From: Heterobilharzia americana
Lineage: Eukaryota; Platyhelminthes; Trematoda; Strigeidida; Schistosomatidae
Direction of reading: 5' to 3'
DNA: 64,000 nt
Assembly (NCBI GenBank): GCA_944470555.2
Contig: OX104127.1
Location: forward strand, 28,163,661 to 28,227,660
Within the stretch, counting starts at the first letter, position 1. Every line of letters begins with the position of its first letter. A program made the position numbers and the translations under genes. This document shows, in pieces, positions 11,443 through 23,401 of the stretch. Under the pieces are notes generated by a model. That model did no database searches and was not told the DNA's origin. It saw only the letters and a list, made by a program, of their open reading frames with translations.

Positions 11443-12388
11443 TAGACAGTGAGTGGTCTGAACCTACATCTGCTCCTCTTCTTGACCTTGTGTTAAGTAG
11501 ACTGCGTCTCCATTTTCTTGAGATTGAGATAAAGTCGATTTGATTTTTAGTGTGTCCATCTGGTGAAATCCATGTAGCTCGCTTTGTGGATATCTTTGTG
11601 CCTGAACACACTGCCTCCAATCACCAAATCGTTGAATGCACAGAATTCTGCAAACAATTCTCCATTCTCATTCATTTCACCTAGCGCCTCTCGACCCATG
11701 GTTAGTTCTCTTCCTGTGTTGTCACCTCCCAGTTTGGCATTCATGTCGCCCATTAGAATTTTGATATCGCCAACTGACGTCTTGTCCAGTGTTGATTGAA
11801 GTTGTCTGTAGAAATCCTCCTTTTTCTCTTGCTCTGCATTATTTGTAGGTGCATAGCATTGTATGACTTCGACCTTCCTTCCTTTTGAGTTGAATCTTGC
11901 TGTCATGATCCTGGAAAAGATTGGTTCCCACTGCATGAGAGCCTTCGGTGCTCTTCAAGGGGACATCATGATAGCCACTCCAACACTCAGTGTGCTGTGC
12001 TCGTGGTTGTCGTCTGGGTGACAAAATCGGAGTAGATTATTGATTCTCCAGTTGACAGTTTGGAGAGTCCACTCCCATTCCATCTGCTTTCGCAAATCCC
12101 AAGCACTTCGATGCGATACCTTCTCATCTCATTTGCAATCTGGGTTGCCTTACTGAGTTCAAACATCGTACGGACATTCCATGTCCCCACGTCTACTTTC
12201 GCTTTCATCGAGAGAAGACACATTGGCCTATTGGCTCCTCGAAGGCTTTCACCAACTGGCGTCATTTCGTCTCTCCGATTCCAGCGGGGAATAAGTTTGT
12301 TTTCATTTTTTATATTTTGTTTGTGCTTTGAAGTTTGTTTAGCGGTTAGATTTGTTTTACGGGGTAGGGTTGCTAGCCCTATGCCCAA
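11393..12388 (-). pseudogene. RTE APE-type endonuclease domain, frameshifted
   Basis: Three frames together carry the whole endonuclease domain. The first (12388-11987) has a Lys/Arg-rich leader, then VGTWNVRTM (catalytic Asn block) and LGICESRWNGSG (catalytic Glu). The second (11936-11547) has VIQCYAPTN, ILMGDMNAKLGG (Asp/Asn pair) and FCAFNDLVIGG. The third (11620-11393) has ATWISPDG, NQIDFISI and GADVGSDHSL, which ends with the catalytic SDH. All catalytic blocks survive; only frameshifts break it. The likely original start is near the ATG at 12388 (MGIGLATLP) or the internal MKAKVDVGTW methionine; the sequence cannot decide. Confidence 0.85.
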
Positions 12389-12453
12389 CCTTCCCTCTTT
12401 ACCCGGGCTTAGGACCGGCTAGTAACTAGTGAACTAGTTAACCAGGCAAGGTT

Positions 12454-12468
12454 TCTTGAGGTATTATT
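12454..12468. repeat. Target-site duplication (right) of full-length RTE
   Basis: TCTTGAGGTATTATT, identical to 9172-9186. Confidence 0.9.
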
Positions 12469-13009
12469 CCTCAAAAATATCTTTCTTAGTTTATTTCATC
12501 CAACTGTCATAAATACCTTGTTATTGTTTTATTAAACTAACACTTTATAACATTACCTACGCAGTAAAATCATTTAGCTTAACATTTATTTTGAATTGAG
12601 TCCTAGGAACAACAGATTCTGTCATTACCGTTTGCATTAGATTTTTGTGAATTGACTTCTTCAACTATATAATGTTACTAACAAACTGATAAGTGGAATT
12701 TCTATATTGTTTGATGCATAATTCCCTTATTATGTACTTATAACTGTAGGAGCTGTAGAAGAAATGACCACAAAGAATATTCTCTGCTCATGTAATTGGC
12801 TTTAAACTTGGTGTATTGAACTGTATGCTAATCATTTTACTGGTTTGTATCTTTGACCATTACGAAACCAGATATACTATTTCGAAGATAAGGAATGATA
12901 TTTAAATGTTGGCGTGATTCGTTGATGGAATTTTTTAACCTTTCTATATATTCGAATGTAACGAATTCTCAACAGATTTTTCTTGTTTAGCGTTATTGCT
13001 TGTATTACA
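12469..13009. other. AT-rich spacer
   Basis: No coding similarity or repeat recognised between the RTE and the fold-back at 13.0 kb. Confidence 0.45.
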
Positions 13010-13154
13010 CCGTCGTTGATTGTACCGAATTGATCAGTCTCTGTTGGTATATGGGCTCCTATGCGGATGCTTCGATATTGCCTGTCTTTTTAACTATGTT
13101 TAGTAATGATGGGCATCCTGGATTCCACTGCTAGCCACTACCCATCATTACTAA
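13010..13154. repeat. Fold-back made of Sm-alpha-type SINE tails
   Basis: The region 13010-13113 is the reverse complement of the SINE tail seen at 38660-38750 (shared blocks include TATGGGCTCC and ATTGCCTGTCTTTTT). It is followed directly by a plus-oriented SINE end (ATCCTGGATTCCACTGCTAG). A perfect 14-bp inverted repeat, TTAGTAATGATGGG at 13100-13113 and CCCATCATTACTAA at 13141-13154, encloses a 27-nt loop. It looks like a shrunken version of the 38.3-38.75-kb fold-back. Confidence 0.75.
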
Positions 13155-13159
13155 GGATT

Positions 13160-14950
13160 TTTCTTCTTCATTAATAATCTACAATGGTAATACTTTAACA
13201 GGCATTGCTGTCGTTACGTTTCAGCTGATTTTATTCAGAGAATATTTATGTATACGTAATAAAATATGATGCGATTGTCAGCTGATTCGTTAAATACATC
13301 CTGAGAATGTGGTGTAAGTAAAATATTTCCTATCAAAAGGGAAAAATACCGAAAAAAAGATGAAATTTGATTTCAACAGTCTATGAATATAATCCCATGT
13401 GACTTTAATATGTAAACTAAGTGTTTTTTTTAATGACTTCGACAAATACGTGACATAAAATGCTGAATGAAAATGATATTTTTTATAATACACCATTTCG
13501 GTCGCGCACACTCATGTATCAATTACGTGTATTTACTTGCGATACTCATTAAAAATTAAATACATTATAGCAGCCTTATATGCTCACAGGCTCAAAATTG
13601 CAGGGATTATCAAGATAAAGAACAAACTGCTTTCGTGAAGTTTGTAAATGTGGTTTTTGCTAAGCATCATGCTGTTAGATACCTCTAACACGAAACATTA
13701 GACGAAAGTTATGATTAGTAAAACACATCGATACCTGGTTCACCTATGTTAACATAAAAAGTATTTGGTAATTAAACTCTTCATTCAGTTATTAGTTTGA
13801 GTAAGCAAATTTACTTCAAGCATACCATTATAATGAATAGGAGGTTGAGGTTCAGGTATCCAACATATGATAAAATGGTCGGGTTAGCTGAAAATGTTAT
13901 CTACTTCGATTATTTAGTGATGAAACAATGAAAAAGAGGCATTTCTTTTCCGGTTTTTCGGAATATAATCATTCATCAATATCTGATAGAAAAATAAATT
14001 CATTTCTTTAAATTTTGGCCAACATGACAAAACTGAAATCCTCATATGTGAATAAATTGCCAGAATTGTGTTGAAAGTTCTCCCTTGCCAACTAAGTACC
14101 TTTATGTTTGCCAAGACCTAGTTACTTGCCCACTGAAATCATCTGCTACGATAAACAGGCATGTATTCGGATCAGGATGCTGGTTTTGATTAGCAAAACT
14201 CTGTAACTAAATTTGCGAAGACTGTGAACAATCAATGCCCTGATATATAATTTGGAGTGTGATTTCAGATAATCACGTACGCTTTTCCATGGACTTAAGC
14301 CGTTATAAAGAGCTTCAAAGCAAAATCGAAATAAAGATTTAATGAGTAATGACCAAGAAATATGAGGAAAGGTTAAAAGGTGAGGGTATAAAAGGTAGGT
14401 AGTAATTTGAAGGAGTTTTATTCCTGACAGTATTGTGAGAATGCGTTACACTTCCTAAGTACCCGCATCATGGGAGGTTACTCCTTCTTGAGATACCTAA
14501 AAAGTAAGTTGAAATATTTATATTGATGGATGAGCACATAGTCTGAGGTTTCTATAAATGAGAAGTGCCACACATGGCATTTTCGGAATTTGGGGTTTAG
14601 CTTAGATTGGCTAAAACCAAAACAGAAAATTCCTAAAACATGGAAGTAGACAGTGTACAATAGTGAGGCCGATCTTTTTAAACCTCCTTTCGTATGAGAC
14701 AAGCAGCATCAGCTGCCAAGCATTTTCGGGAAACAACTCGTTGATGTCACATGTTCATTCAGTCAGCGACATGACTTTGCATTTTGGCACTCCACATAGG
14801 GCAACAACTGACACTTTTATTATTGCAGTCTCACTAGAATAGAGTAGACCCTTCTAGAATGTCATGGCCTCAAGGAATAAAGTTTCGCACCAGCAAAACT
14901 TGCTGGGTTATCACGATATACAAGTTTGTCTACCACATAAAGGTAGTAGC
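13160..14950. other. AT-rich spacer
   Basis: Single-copy-looking DNA. Open frames such as 13290-13511 and 14478-14702 (both minus) are short, unsupported and match nothing I recognise. Confidence 0.45.
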
Positions 14951-14963
14951 TATCGGTCAAGTT
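14951..14963. repeat. Target-site duplication (left) of RTE copy 14964-17721
   Basis: TATCGGTCAAGTT, matching TATCGGTCAAATT at 17722-17734 in 12 of 13 positions. Confidence 0.8.
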
Positions 14964-17721
14964 AACCTCGGCTAGGTAATTAGTTCACTAGTTACTAGCC
15001 GGCGCGAAGCCCTCATAAAGGGGGAAGGTTGGGCATAGAGCCAGCAACCCAACCACGGAAAAAAAGTCCAGTCGCTAAAGAAACTTCAGAGCATAAAGAA
15101 AATATAAAACGTAAAATTAATCTAATTCATTACTGGAATCGGAGAGATGAAATGACGCCAGTTGGTGAAAGACGTCAGGAAGCCAGTCGGCCAATGTGCC
15201 TTCTCTCCATCACTGAAAGCAAAACTAAGAAGGTTGAAATGAAATGTCAACACCATGTATGAACCTAGCAAGGCTGTCCAGATTGCAAAAGAGATGAGAA
15301 AGTATAGCACAGATGTGATAGGATTCAGTAAAGTACATTCAATGGAATTGGACTTCACAAACTGTCAACTTGAGAGTCAATAATCGACTCCGATATTGTC
15401 ACCCAGACGACAACCACAAGCACACTGAGTTTTGGAGTGGCTATCATAATTTTCCCAAGAGCATCAAAAGTTCTCTCTAATACAGTGGGAGGCAATCTGC
15501 TTTTGCAGGATCAGGTTCATAACAGCAAGATTCAAGTCAAAGTGAGCGAAAGTTACAATCATACAATGCTACGCTGTGCACCTACAAATAATTCAGAAGT
15601 TCAAGGGAAGAAGGAGGACTTCTACAGACAAATGCAACCAGTACTTGACAAGACGCCATTTGGTGACATTAAACAGAACTGATCATGGGTCAAGAAGCAC
15701 TCGGCAAGTTGGTGAGTGAGAATGGAGAACTGTTTGCAGACATCTGCGCATTCAACGATTTAGTGATTGGAGGCAGTGTGTTAAAACACAAGAATATTCA
15801 CAAAGCGACATGGATTTGACTTCATCAGACCCCAAGACACACTACACTAGAAATCAGATCGACTTCATGTGAATGTGAAGAAGGTGGAGACGCAGCATAC
15901 TCGACACAAGATCAGATGAGGAAGGGGAGCGGATGCAGATTCACACCATTCAATATCTAGTGCAAATAACCTAGCCTTGAAAGCCTTCAGAGAAGTTGGT
16001 GATGGACCACAGTTGAAGTTGAACACCCAGAACAGGAACTGAACTGAATGACGAAACTACAAATGACATCTTCATCAAATGACATCAATCATCATAACAA
16101 GATAAGAGACATTGGGCAACATCCTGGAGGAGACCTTCACGGAAGAACACTGGAAGTCTTTGAAAGAGACTTAGAAGGAAACGTGCATGACCGTATAAGG
16201 AAAGAAGAAGAAGAAACAAGACAAGGACTGGATCTCCATGGATACATGGGGGCTGATAGATGAGGTAGAGGAGGATGGTGAAGCAGAAGGTGAACCAGTT
16301 CAGTGTAGTGTAGGGATGAACATCGAAAAGAGGAACTGAGCACAACCTGCAAAACACTTTACAAAGAAGTGAAGGAGAGTGTGTGTAAAGACAAAAGGCA
16401 CTTCTACGACACACTGTCAATTGAAGCAGAAGATGCTGGAGATAGAAGAGACTTGACAACATTATATGAAATAACCAGGTAACTATCTGGGTAGGGAAGA
16501 GATGAATGCAGATGAAACGAATGACAGATGATGAAGGAAAGGTAGTCGCCGGAGACAGAGCAGAAGCAAGGGAAACAATTGGCTGATCAATTCATAGAGC
16601 CCTTGAATCGACCAGAAACGCCACTAGCCAGTCGTCGAGAAATACCACCAGCAATGGCAGAACTACCAGTAAACACAGGCTCTCCGACCAAAGCATAAGT
16701 GAAGTGCTGAACGCCATAAAGTTGCCAAAGTCCTGAGAAGTATCAGGAGCAGATGGAATTCCGCGTGAAGCACTGAATACAGACTGAGAGACAGCAGGAG
16801 GTATGCTCACATCACTACTGCAGAATGTTTGGGAGGAAGGAAAGGTACCTGCCTATTGATTCGAAGAAGGGCCACCTTGTCAAACTCCCGAAGAAGGGAA
16901 ACATAAGCCTTTGCAAGAAAGAAATGGCGCGGAACCATGCAGCTGTTCACCTAACTCAAGCAAGATATTATGCCGCATCATCCTGGAGAGACGAAAGTAT
17001 GCTCTGGATTGAAGATTGCAAGCGGAACAGGCTGACTTGATTCCGGAAGTACAAATCATGTGCGGATCAAATTGCAACGCAATGCTGTGCATCGTCCTAG
17101 AACAGAGAATAGACTTGCAGTCAATTGGAATTTACCTATGCTTCATGGATTTTCAGAAATCCTACGGCAGCGTTGAGGGAGACGCAATTCGGCAGGCAGC
17201 TGGTTCAACACTATGAAATACCATAAACATTTATCAATCTCACTCAGCAGCTATATGCTTAGTGAGGATGCCTAATACCCAGTTATTCACAATGGAATGC
17301 TCAGTGACGCGTTTGAAGTGAAGACAGTAGTAAGACAAGTTTGCCACCTACTATCACCGATCACCTTCCTGATGGTGGTCAACTGGTTCATGCAACAATC
17401 TGTGAGGATTGAGAAGATTGGCATTCGCTGGACCGACGAAAAAGCTAAGATGATTTGGATTTTGCTGATGGTTTATTTTTAATGTTGCACAACCTCGGAG
17501 ATTTGCAGGCGAAAACCAACAAGTTGACAGGAGAGATGGGGCAACGAAGAAGGGACTTTAATTGTACCTACAGAAGACATAGGTGATGAAGATACCCAAT
17601 CAACAACAACAAGAGGCACCAATCACCATGAACGAGAGAAGGCAGTGAAACGGGGACATGCTACTAAATTTGTGTATTCCACTAGGAATTAAAAAGGACA
17701 AATAATAATAAGTAATGATAA
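14964..17721 (+). mobile_element. RTE (SR2-like) retrotransposon with internal 3' deletion
   Basis: Starts AACCTCGGCTAGG (eroded family 5' end) with a leader matching the full-length copy, including a WNRRDEMTPVGE-like block near 15130-15175. It then runs through degraded endonuclease, connector and RT regions. It ends with the typical 3' end (TTCCACTAGGAATT followed by AATAATAATAAG), bounded by a 12/13-bp target-site duplication. The segment between about 17640 and 17670 joins the post-RT region directly to the 3' end, so roughly 550 bp of C-terminal coding sequence seen in the reference copy is missing. Many stops. Its own duplication shows it inserted independently of the copy at 5519-8566. 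Confidence 0.9.
15674..17130 (+). repeat. Right arm of 1.46-kb near-identical inverted repeat
   Basis: Partner of 6404-7860. On the 5' side of 15674 the two copies diverge at once to ordinary family-level similarity (for example 15150-15670 versus 7865-8385). On the 3' side identity decays from about 16762 and is lost near 17130. The arm lies entirely inside the RTE copy, not at its ends. Confidence 0.9.
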
Positions 17722-17734
17722 TATCGGTCAAATT
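17722..17734. repeat. Target-site duplication (right) of RTE copy 14964-17721
   Basis: TATCGGTCAAATT, matching 14951-14963 with one mismatch. Confidence 0.8.
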
Positions 17735-18952
17735 GGTGCTTATTTATTATTGAACACAGCTTTAAAGCGGACAAATTATCTTTAAAACCTAATAAATTCG
17801 CAAACAGCTTCTAACTGAGATCAGCCAAGGATTGCTTTTCTATTCTTTTGGCTTTCTTAGCAGGATTTGATAAAATATTCCTTATAAGGATCTTCCCTAA
17901 GTTCCTAGTTAAATTATTTTCTGCCTAACAGCATTTTCTCTTATTATCTTTTCTATCCGTTACTATTCAAAGGGATTGTGCAATATATTTGAAGAAGGAA
18001 ACTTGTTCTATTTCTAACTGGAGGTTTGTCGCAACCTTAAAATAATCAACTGATTGCATCAAATGGAAAAATTTAACTTATTCCCTTTTTCAGTAGGTAG
18101 CAGAATGCTGTAGGTAATCGCCGACCTGAAATATTTGCGTCTTGTACTGAGTGTTTGATCCACACCTTTCTTCTTTTACACAGATCATCAGTTCGAGTTT
18201 TTTTCCTTCAGCCGTTTAAGCTGAGTAGAGAGGTTGTAGTTGTTGGAAAAAAATAATCTGTGATTAAAGGAAAACTTTAGTTCTAAAGTAAACCATTCGC
18301 ATAAAATTACATAGAGAGCGCTTTTTGAAAACATTCATCCGATAGTCAATTTGGTAGTCATACAAAAAATCTAACCTATCCTGTGTTTAAACCGTGACTT
18401 TAATATTATTTAATACAACTAAATCAAAGTGTGATGACTGAATTTTTAATGAGGGCGTTAAAAATATCAAGAATAATACGCATCGTAGGCGGTTAGTTCC
18501 GAAATGCATAATTTATTAAAATATAACACCTATAAATAACCTTCAAACGTTTCTGCATAAGATATGCAACAGTGGATCTTACAAAATTTACCAGAAAAAC
18601 TGTAGACAACGTAGTTAAGTTATCTGTACAGGAAAGGTGATTTTAGTTAATGCCCGAGGACATCTGTTACGGATGCTATAAGCTAGTCTCTATCCACATC
18701 TAACTAGTCCAAATTCATTTTAAAGTGTAATAAATGAGATGAGGTTTGACGTGTGCTGTTAATTTTATAGGTATGCATCTGTTTTGTTGAAGACAGTAAT
18801 GATGGCGGAGTAAGTAATTACCACCAGTGAAGAAACCAATATAGTCAAGCTGTAAACTGATAACAACTGTTTTCCCTAGCACCTTTTGATTTACTCAAGA
18901 GCTGAAAATACTCAGAGACAAAGGCCACTTCGCAACCACCAGCGATAATTTA

Positions 18953-18954
<2 letters not shown>
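17735..18954. other. AT-rich spacer
   Basis: Nothing recognised by motif or repeat structure. Confidence 0.45.

Positions 18955-18990
<36 letters not shown>
18955..18990. repeat. (AT)n microsatellite
   Basis: About 18 uninterrupted AT units. Confidence 0.95.
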
Positions 18991-18992
<2 letters not shown>

Positions 18993-19242
18993 CTTTCATA
19001 ACTAAATTTTTCGTTGACTCAGTCTATAGTACCTTTTAAGTGCACCATCGCCAAGCATTACTTCAGTATGACAAAACAGTACATTAACGCCGTCTGGTTA
19101 ATCACTTCTCGTGAATCCAATGACTACAATGATAATTATCATAAGATGTACCTATAATTTAGCAACAACTTCCTTCAAAGGCTTTCATTCAAGCAAATAA
19201 GTGTCAGGCTCTTATTATGACTAATGGCAGGTGGAAAGCTCA

Positions 19243-19545
19243 TTGTGTCGATCAAGTAGCGCAGTGGTAACGTCGACGATTTCAATAATAGGCGATGTGG
19301 ATTAGGAAGTTGCAATGAACGACAGTTCCTTCAAGGCAAGAGACGCGTTCAGTTGACAAGTACCAGAAATCACGAAACATAAGTCAAGCAGGTGTTCCTG
19401 CCGACTTTCACCAACCAGCTAACAACTATCAACGTTCACTGCATTCGTGAGCCTCCTAGCTTGATGACTTCAATGCGCAATGATTGATGGAATTCTGCAC
19501 GGACTCAAGACTAGACAACATAAGATTGGTCTCTTTTCATTGACC
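19243..19545 (+). repeat. tRNA-derived SINE relic (non-hammerhead family)
   Basis: An A-box-like AGTAGCGCAGTGGTAACG near 19255-19272 starts a unit whose later part (GACAAGTACCAGAAATCACG near 19356, then a CTCAAGACTAGACAACATAA stretch) resembles the body of the unit at 32715-32985. No hammerhead core found. The B box is eroded. Confidence 0.5.
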
Positions 19546-20225
19546 AACCAATGGATTTTGAATACTTTCATTGCTGAAGAATTCTTTCTTGTCACCATGT
19601 ATAAATCAAAAAGAAAAATGGTACGAATGCACTCTAAAGTGAGTTAGACTGAGACTACCGACTTATGTGAACTGCTTCGGTCCTATGAGTCTTATCCCAT
19701 GGATGAGTCTATTGCAGAGAATGTATCAAGTTTGATCCATTTTGTCCCACACCTTTCTCCTGATCTTCCTTGATTCCCTAGTATTTTGCTGATTTCTGAG
19801 GAAATTGTTCGCTTAATCTTTTATTCTGGGATACTCAAACTGTCTGACATAACTCAGCCTATACCCTTACTTTTCATTAATTAATGTGTTTTACCCTACT
19901 TACCATATTGTTCCCCGTTATTCTCTCTTGGACTGCAGAAAAAGGAATGCGCTGCATAGCTTAGGACTTTGAAGACTGTTAGCAGAGCGAATAGCACGCC
20001 ACTAACCATGCTGATAAATGCGGTCATGGATAGGGATCTGAAGTCTCGTAGACTACTGGCTAACAATATTTTTATCTGGTGACAGGCATCATCTGCATCC
20101 ATGCCTTTTTCCAAGAAGTAAATACACAAAACTTTATGCATGTATGACTACATACTACAAAACTTCAACCATACTATATTTCGCTTCTGGACTATGTGGA
20201 GAAAATCATGTAAGAAATAGTCTTA

Positions 20226-20593
20226 TTAGTCAAATCAGATCAGATGGATTGCCAGAAAGAATAAGCAACAAGGAGCTCTGGAAACGAACCAACCAAGAAC
20301 CTATCGCCCAACAAATATGCAGAAGGAAGTAGAGATGGATTGGGCATACACTGAGAAGACCGACTGGGGACATCACGCGTCAGGCCAGACTCTCGAGTGG
20401 AATCCCCATGGGAAGCGACGAGTTGGACGTCCGAGGATGACATGGAGGAGATCGTGCGAGGAGGAAATGAGAGGCTGTAGGCTGTCGTGGAGCCAGGTCC
20501 AAAAGATTTCAGAGAACAGAGTTCATTGAAGACGTGCTACTGAAGCCCCATGTTCCATTGGGAACCCAAGGGACTAGTAATAATATAATAATA
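20226..20593 (+). mobile_element. RTE 3'-end fragment, 5'-truncated
   Basis: About 370 bp collinear with the 3' end of the full-length RTE (rc of 9187-9540). It encodes a C-terminal WGHHASGQTLEW and GRPRMTWRRSCEEEMRG stretch (frame 20317-20529) and ends ACCCAAGGGACTAGTAATAA plus a TAA-rich tail. Extreme 5' truncation is typical of target-primed reverse transcription. No clear target-site duplication. Confidence 0.88.
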
Positions 20594-20599
20594 ATGCTT

Positions 20600-23300
20600 G
20601 TTTGAATCACTGTAGAGAGTAAACGTTGAGCAGTTTGATAGGGCATAATTCCGTATTAGATCGTATATTTGAAATGACAAACATTAATGCATTGCTTTTG
20701 ATTGCTTGACTTTTCAAGCAGAATTTATCCATAATCAACAATACTGATTATTTCAACAACTTGCAAAAATGATTATAAGGCCTGTGAAAACAATGTATTA
20801 AAATACAATGTAAAATGGAGTGTTATGTACGGCAAGACAAGGAGATCAAGATAAAATCTACAGAAATCACTACATATCTGCCCAGAAACATGTATATAGG
20901 CTAAATTTGTAACGTACGTCACTGACATCAAAGAATCATCTGTTTATCCTAAATTTGACACTTAATGACTTTCTAAACTCATCAACATATAATTTCATCC
21001 AGTTTTCGCCAATGTACATTATGACAGCCAATTCATCATTGTGATAATGTACACTTAGGCTAAAAAATAAATTTCAAGTACTATCTTCTTGGTTATATTT
21101 TCACGTTGTAAAGGATTAAAATATACACAACCCTTAATAGCTCAATATTTTTTAACTGAAGTAGAAAACTAATTTATCAGAAGGTAATTTCACTAATACG
21201 GTTGTTTGACTAATGAGTATGAAAATGATTAGGCAATACTTTCGAGATCAACTTTAGAACACATTTATATCAATTCTGTTTTTATTTCACCGTGAAAGAA
21301 CATCATTTACAAGAGTAGAAACTTTTACACTTTTACAATTTAGGTTATAGAATATTTTTTTAAAGGTAACTCTTTTATTGAAGAAGGGAATGAAACTGTT
21401 TGACCAAGAACTAGTGCGATATTTTACAAAACTAATCATTCCCTTTTGCACAACGATATGTGAACGACTTGGAATATGTTTGCAGCCTTGATGTAGTCAG
21501 TTTCCTGAACCATTTGAATATTGTACTTTTCCACTTTGTCACTGCTAAAAGCGGTGAAAAGAGATGTTTATAGAATACTGCAAAGTGGTTATCACCGATT
21601 AAGGAAACTAATATCATGATAATGAACGCTAGGCTGAAAATATTGAGTTCCTAATAACCACCAACTTATTTTCTGCCTGATGGTTATTACTCAAATCTTT
21701 CAAGATGAATTTTCGGACGTTCTACTGGAAGGCCCTGGCTTATGTGGTCTGTTAGGTCGGGTATCAGAATAAATACCCACCGATGGCATTAGATGATGGT
21801 TACACTAAATCAACAGCTACAAATTGGAAAATATAAATTGCATTATTTTAAACTGGTGACTAGGTGGTAACATCTCATCCATAAACCTAGTAATCCTGTG
21901 CTACGCCGCTACGGAAGAAAGCACCGCTGACAAGTTCGTAATTACAAATCTCACAGGGTTGAGACGGTCCTCGTTATTATAACATTCCATGATAACCACC
22001 TCCTTGAAACCGATAATCATAACAAAACAACGACTGTGTTTGAATGATAAACGCATTACGGTTCATAGACCGTATGATTTTTACCGCAAAATATATTTGA
22101 GGAAGGAAGGTATTGTTCTTTGTCGTTTACCAGATTGTTCTAAACATCCTGAGCTTTAGAGACTGATCGTGTTGGGATTTGAAGATATTTGAGGTTTAAA
22201 GTAGATCTCAATCGTAGAAATATTTCACTGCTGCTCTTTTCTAAACAAATCATGTGGAAACTTCTACAACCTATGAATGATTAGTTGAAATAGAATGCAA
22301 GTTGCTGAATCCATTCAATGGTTCTCATTACTGGATATTTCATACCAAACTCTGTATTCCTTATTTACTTTATAATTGAAAACCTGTTTCCCGATATGTC
22401 GTACAGTAACATTACATCATCTTATGAACTTCCATGCCTAACGAAAAATCCATTTTTAAGAAATTGACAAACGAAGCTTATCAAGAGTGAACCTACAGCG
22501 GTAAACACGATTAAGGGGTTCATTTTCATTGAAGTCTTGGTTCAGAATATCTAACGATGTATGTCAGTCTGATCCATGCTGTATGATAAACGACTATGAG
22601 TAGGATGGATTCTGAAGTAGAGTTAAAAAACTGACATTACAAACACTAATCCTTATCGAATTAGAGTTATCACGGAGGTATTTATGAAAAAAACTAGAAT
22701 GCTTATAAAGACTGCTGAGAATGGTTGAGAGGACGTAAAAAGTACTGCTTTCCCTAAATACATTCATCGACTGAACAGTTTATCATGATCGAGTAGTTAA
22801 TTGTTGGATTAAGTTTAAAATAGGCAGATTTTCAGCCAATGTGGTATTTTTCGGCAAACCTGATTAAATACTTGAAGGGGAAAGCAAACATCTATATGTC
22901 TACTGCTAGTTTTAAGATAGTGAAATGTTACAAAGTGTGATTTAACCACATGCAATACATGATAAAGTGAATGGTTAAATGTACAATATTTATTATTAGA
23001 TGACAATTAACTGGATGCTGGTTTGACATGAAATTTTCTTGTCATAGGATTTGTCAACAATTCTTTGGACATGTAACAAATATTATATTGTAGGGTATAT
23101 GAAATGCGGCTATTATGTTGCTTATCATTTTGACGATCTGAGAAAGTCGTGGTTTGACAGACTTATTTTAATACTGGGTGATGATTGAAGGTGAAATTAA
23201 AATTTGGATTGGGATGGGAAGTCCTGACTGGGCAGCCAAAGTGATTACGATCAACTGGTAGTAACGCGTCACGAATCCAAATGGTAATCGGGTGAAACCC
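20600..23300. other. AT-rich spacer with weak tRNA-like traces
   Basis: No coding similarity. Near 21855-22070 there are weak A/B-box-like strings (GACTAGGTGGTAAC; ACGGTTCATAGACC) that could be a worn SINE but are too poor to call. Confidence 0.4.
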
Positions 23301-23307
23301 TTTGATA

Positions 23308-23401
23308 ATTAAAGTGAAATAAAAATCTGATCAGCAGTCGGAAACCCGGTGGTCACTGGTTCAAATCTGACTGTGGTCCAGATTTTCATTTCACATTTAA
23401 T
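23308..23401. repeat. Inverted repeat with 49-nt loop
   Basis: ATTAAAGTGAAATAAAAATC at 23308-23327 pairs with GATTTTCATTTCACATTTAA at 23381-23400, with one indel and one mismatch. The loop holds a B-box-like CTGGTTCAAATCTGA. Possibly another inverted SINE remnant. Confidence 0.6.

Larger units (their letters stand above)
9187..12453 (-). mobile_element. Full-length RTE (SR2-like) non-LTR retrotransposon
   Basis: A 3.27-kb element read on the minus strand, flanked by a perfect 15-bp target-site duplication. Its 5' end is AACCTTGCCTGG; its 3' end is a short ATT/TAA repeat, as is usual for RTE. The order is a leader with a short basic N-terminal region, APE endonuclease, connector, reverse transcriptase and C-terminal domain. 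The protein is split over several frames (11987-12388, 11547-11936, 11393-11620, 10900-11442, 10587-10919, 10166-10663, 9787-10098, 9407-9697), so it is full length but not autonomous. It is the best reference copy in the window for judging truncations in the others. SR2-like assignment is by motif resemblance. Confidence 0.93.

Noticed and set aside
12060..12422. A 120-codon plus-strand frame
   Set aside because: Antisense shadow of the RTE leader and endonuclease start.
13100..13154. Intrinsic-terminator-like hairpin
   Set aside because: The genome is eukaryotic; the hairpin is built from SINE tails and has no transcription unit ending there.
18955..18990. AT tract as replication origin or matrix attachment site
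   Set aside because: A simple AT microsatellite gives no specific evidence for either.
21855..22070. SINE copy
   Set aside because: A- and B-box-like strings are weakly matched and no SINE body or tail follows.
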